In this document: piece by piece, positions 62,133-64,000 of the stretch
Layout of the letters: every line of letters starts with the position of its first letter
How positions within the stretch are numbered: position 1 is the stretch's first letter
From: RPQJ01 sp963748985
GTDB taxonomy: Bacteria; Pseudomonadota; Gammaproteobacteria; Steroidobacterales; Steroidobacteraceae
Assembly (NCBI GenBank): GCA_963748985.1
Contig: CAVVKQ010000008.1
Span: 1-64,000 of the forward strand
Direction: 5' to 3'
DNA length: 64,000 nt
Program-made: the position numbers and the translations under genes
Notes under the pieces: generated by a model
Database searches by the model: none
Told to the model about the DNA's origin: nothing
Seen by the model: only the letters and a program-made list of their open reading frames with translations

Positions 62133-62795
62133 ATGAGCCACCTGCAGCTGAGAGCGGCCGACGGCCATACGTTCTCATCCTACCTGGCCAGGCCGAATGG
62201 CCTCGCGCGCGGCAGCATCGTCGTGGTCCAGGAGATCTTCGGCGTGACCGGACACATCGAACGCGTGACCGACCAGTTCGCCGCCGAGGGCTACCTTGCG
62301 ATTGCGCCGGCCGTGTTCGATCGCCAGGAGCGCGGCGTCAACCTGGCTTACGACGAAGCGGGAATCGCGCATGGCGTCGGCTACATGCAACGGGCGGACT
62401 TCGGCCAGGTCATGACCGATCTGCAGGCGGCGATCGACGCCGTGGCCCACGCCGGCGCCGTCGGCATGGTCGGCTACTGCTGGGGCGGGCTCGTCACCTA
62501 CCTGGCCGGCAGTCGCACCAGCATCGCGGCGGGCGTTGCCTACTACGGCGGGGGCATCACTGGCTTCCTCGAGCCTGTGCCGCGCTGCCCGATGCAGTTC
62601 CATTTCGGCGAGCAGGACGCGCACATCCCCCTGCGCGACGTGGAAAAGATTCGCGCCGCGTTTCCACAGGGCGAATACCACACGTACGACGCGGGCCATG
62701 GATTCAACTGCACGGACCGCGCCAGTCACGACGCGGCTGCCGCGCACCTCGCCTTCGCGCGGACGAAGGAATTTTTCAGCAAGCACCTGGGCTGA
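62133..62795 (+). CDS. Dienelactone hydrolase family protein
   Basis: A 220-residue alpha/beta hydrolase with Cys nucleophile: GYCWGG (Cys116), Asp in GEQDAHIPL and His in YDAGHGFNC, the dienelactone hydrolase triad. It opens lactone rings in chloro-aromatic degradation, though many chromosomal forms have other esters as substrates. ATG 62133 (MSHLQLRAADGH) was preferred to one at 62079. The aldehyde dehydrogenase gene begins 15 bp after its stop. Confidence 0.9.
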   Translation: MSHLQLRAADGHTFSSYLARPNGLARGSIVVVQEIFGVTGHIERVTDQFAAEGYLAIAPAVFDRQERGVNLAYDEAGIAHGVGYMQRADFGQVMTDLQAAIDAVAHAGAVGMVGYCWGGLVTYLAGSRTSIAAGVAYYGGGITGFLEPVPRCPMQFHFGEQDAHIPLRDVEKIRAAFPQGEYHTYDAGHGFNCTDRASHDAAAAHLAFARTKEFFSKHLG

Positions 62796-62809
62796 CACAG
62801 AGAAGACTC

Positions 62810-64000
62810 ATGACGCTCAATCTCAAGGATCCCACCCTGCTGCGGCAGCAGTGCTACATCGACGGCCAGTGGCTGGACGCGCGCACCGGCGGCAGCAAAC
62901 CGGTCACCAACCCGGCGAATGGTGCTGTGCTCGGCACGGTGCCATTCATGGGCGCCGACGAAACGCGCGCGGCAATCGACGCGGCGGCGGCAGCCTTCCC
63001 CGCCTGGGCCGCGCGCACGGCCAAGGATCGCGCCACGCTGCTGCGCCGCTGGTACGACCTGATGCTGGCCAACGCCGATGACCTTGCCACGCTGATGACC
63101 GCCGAGCAGGGCAAGCCGCTCGCCGAAGCCAAAGGCGAGATCATCTACGCGGCCTCGTTCATCGAGTGGTTCGCCGAGGAAGCCAAGCGCGTCTACGGCG
63201 ACGTGATCCCGGGCCATCAGCCCGACAAGCGCATCTTCGTGTTGCGCCAGCCTGTCGGCGTTGTCGCGGCAATTACGCCCTGGAATTTCCCGGCGGCGAT
63301 GATCACGCGCAAGGCCGGTCCCGCACTCGCGGCGGGTTGCACCTTCGTGTGCAAACCGGCGATGCAGACACCCTACTCCGCGCTTGCCATGGCCGAACTT
63401 GCGCATCGCGCCGGCATTCCGCCGGGCGTATTCAGCGTCCTCACCGGGTCGGCCACCGCCATCGGCGGCGAGATGACCTCGAACCCGATCGTGCGCAAGG
63501 TCACCTTCACGGGCTCGACCGAAATCGGCAAGAAACTGATGGTGCAGTGCGCCGGTACCCTGAAGAAGCTCTCGCTCGAGCTCGGCGGCAACGCGCCGTT
63601 CATCGTCTTCGACGACGCCGACCTCGACCTGGCCGTGCAGGGCGCGATCGCGAGCAAGTACCGCAACACCGGGCAGACCTGCGTTTGCGCCAACCGGCTG
63701 CTGGTGCAGGAAGGCGTCTACGACGCGTTCGTCGCGAAGCTGGTCGAGGCCGTGCGCAAGCTGCGGATCGGCGACGGCCTGCAGGGCGCGACGGAACAGG
63801 GCCCGCTGATCGACGACAACGCGGTGGCAAAGGTGGAAGAGCACGTCGCGGACGCGCTGGCCAAGGGCGGCAAGATCGTCCTCGGCGGCAAGCGCCACGT
63901 GCTGGGCGGCACGTTCTTCGAGCCGACGATCATCACGGGCGTGAAGCCGACGATGATGGTCGCGCGCGAGGAAACCTTCGGCCCGGTCGCGCCCATCTTC
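62810..64000 (+). CDS. gabD: Succinate-semialdehyde dehydrogenase (truncated by window edge)
   Basis: 397 residues are visible and the frame is open to the right edge. It is a GabD-type aldehyde dehydrogenase: AAITPWNFPAAMITRKAGPA, the general base Glu257 in LSLELGGNAPF and the nucleophile Cys291 in NTGQTCVCANR, then AREETFGPVAPIF at the edge. It oxidises succinate semialdehyde to succinate with NAD(P). ATG 62810 is preceded by AGAGAAG at 62800-62806. About 85-90 residues are expected beyond the window. Confidence 0.92.
   Translation, partial: MTLNLKDPTLLRQQCYIDGQWLDARTGGSKPVTNPANGAVLGTVPFMGADETRAAIDAAAAAFPAWAARTAKDRATLLRRWYDLMLANADDLATLMTAEQGKPLAEAKGEIIYAASFIEWFAEEAKRVYGDVIPGHQPDKRIFVLRQPVGVVAAITPWNFPAAMITRKAGPALAAGCTFVCKPAMQTPYSALAMAELAHRAGIPPGVFSVLTGSATAIGGEMTSNPIVRKVTFTGSTEIGKKLMVQCAGTLKKLSLELGGNAPFIVFDDADLDLAVQGAIASKYRNTGQTCVCANRLLVQEGVYDAFVAKLVEAVRKLRIGDGLQGATEQGPLIDDNAVAKVEEHVADALAKGGKIVLGGKRHVLGGTFFEPTIITGVKPTMMVAREETFGPVAPIF

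Overview
The window is GC-rich, densely coded bacterial chromosome with about 60 protein genes, no rRNA or tRNA gene that I can see, and no prophage or integrated plasmid. E. coli-type GshA and MurB, a FadI-like thiolase, CcoGIS maturation proteins, class I PhaC and dispersed palindromes beginning GGGGACGCTCACC suggest a gammaproteobacterium, perhaps near Steroidobacterales/Nevskiales. The order is inference; no marker RNA is present to settle it.

Layout. 0-2.4 kb: end of a MacAB-type efflux operon. 2.5-8.6 kb: an alpha/beta hydrolase lacking its serine, a glutamine-synthetase-family ligase divergent from murB, glyoxalase I, a DsbA-like protein and a ChrA transporter. 8.7-11.3 kb: acetolactate synthase, with large and small subunit genes divergent instead of in one operon. 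11.3-13.1 kb: a TIR-TolB-TPR gene broken by several frameshifts. 13.2-19.3 kb: thioesterase, alcohol dehydrogenase, a BamA/TamA-type barrel protein with no ordinary start codon, quinone oxidoreductase, ferredoxin and P-II. 19.6-22.7 kb: an FAD reductase and PHA synthase. 22.7-25.5 kb: a decayed zone with tandem 200-bp remnants of an NTF2-like gene and a broken winged-helix/TolB/TPR regulator. 25.6-31.1 kb: a PQQ-type sugar dehydrogenase and a TetR-controlled drug-export operon with a perfect operator palindrome. 31.2-34.4 kb: a GGDEF-EAL protein and a tandem universal stress protein.

34.5-46.8 kb is the most coherent block: ccoNOQP, a small membrane gene, ccoG, a short ccoH-like gene, ccoI, ccoS and a SafE-family protein with a His/Met tail; then Hsp20; then a FixL-like kinase with heme-PAS landmarks, FixJ, and a receiver-only protein. 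An octamer matching the rhizobial FixJ site lies upstream of ccoN. This reads as an oxygen-sensing regulator set beside the high-affinity oxidase it probably controls.

46.8-64 kb: a ferritin-like/VIT metal transporter, CbpM-CbpA, thioredoxin 2, pyruvate carboxylase, isoaspartyl peptidase, GshA, a DUF2845 protein, two tandem DUF885 lipoproteins (one with a degraded metal motif), a thiolase, a dienelactone hydrolase and a truncated semialdehyde dehydrogenase. Telomere-like TAACCCC heptamers occur at 31.2 kb and 47.8-47.96 kb. The window is mainly housekeeping; the best leads are the FixLJ/cbb3 block, the decayed TolB-TPR genes and the dispersed repeats.
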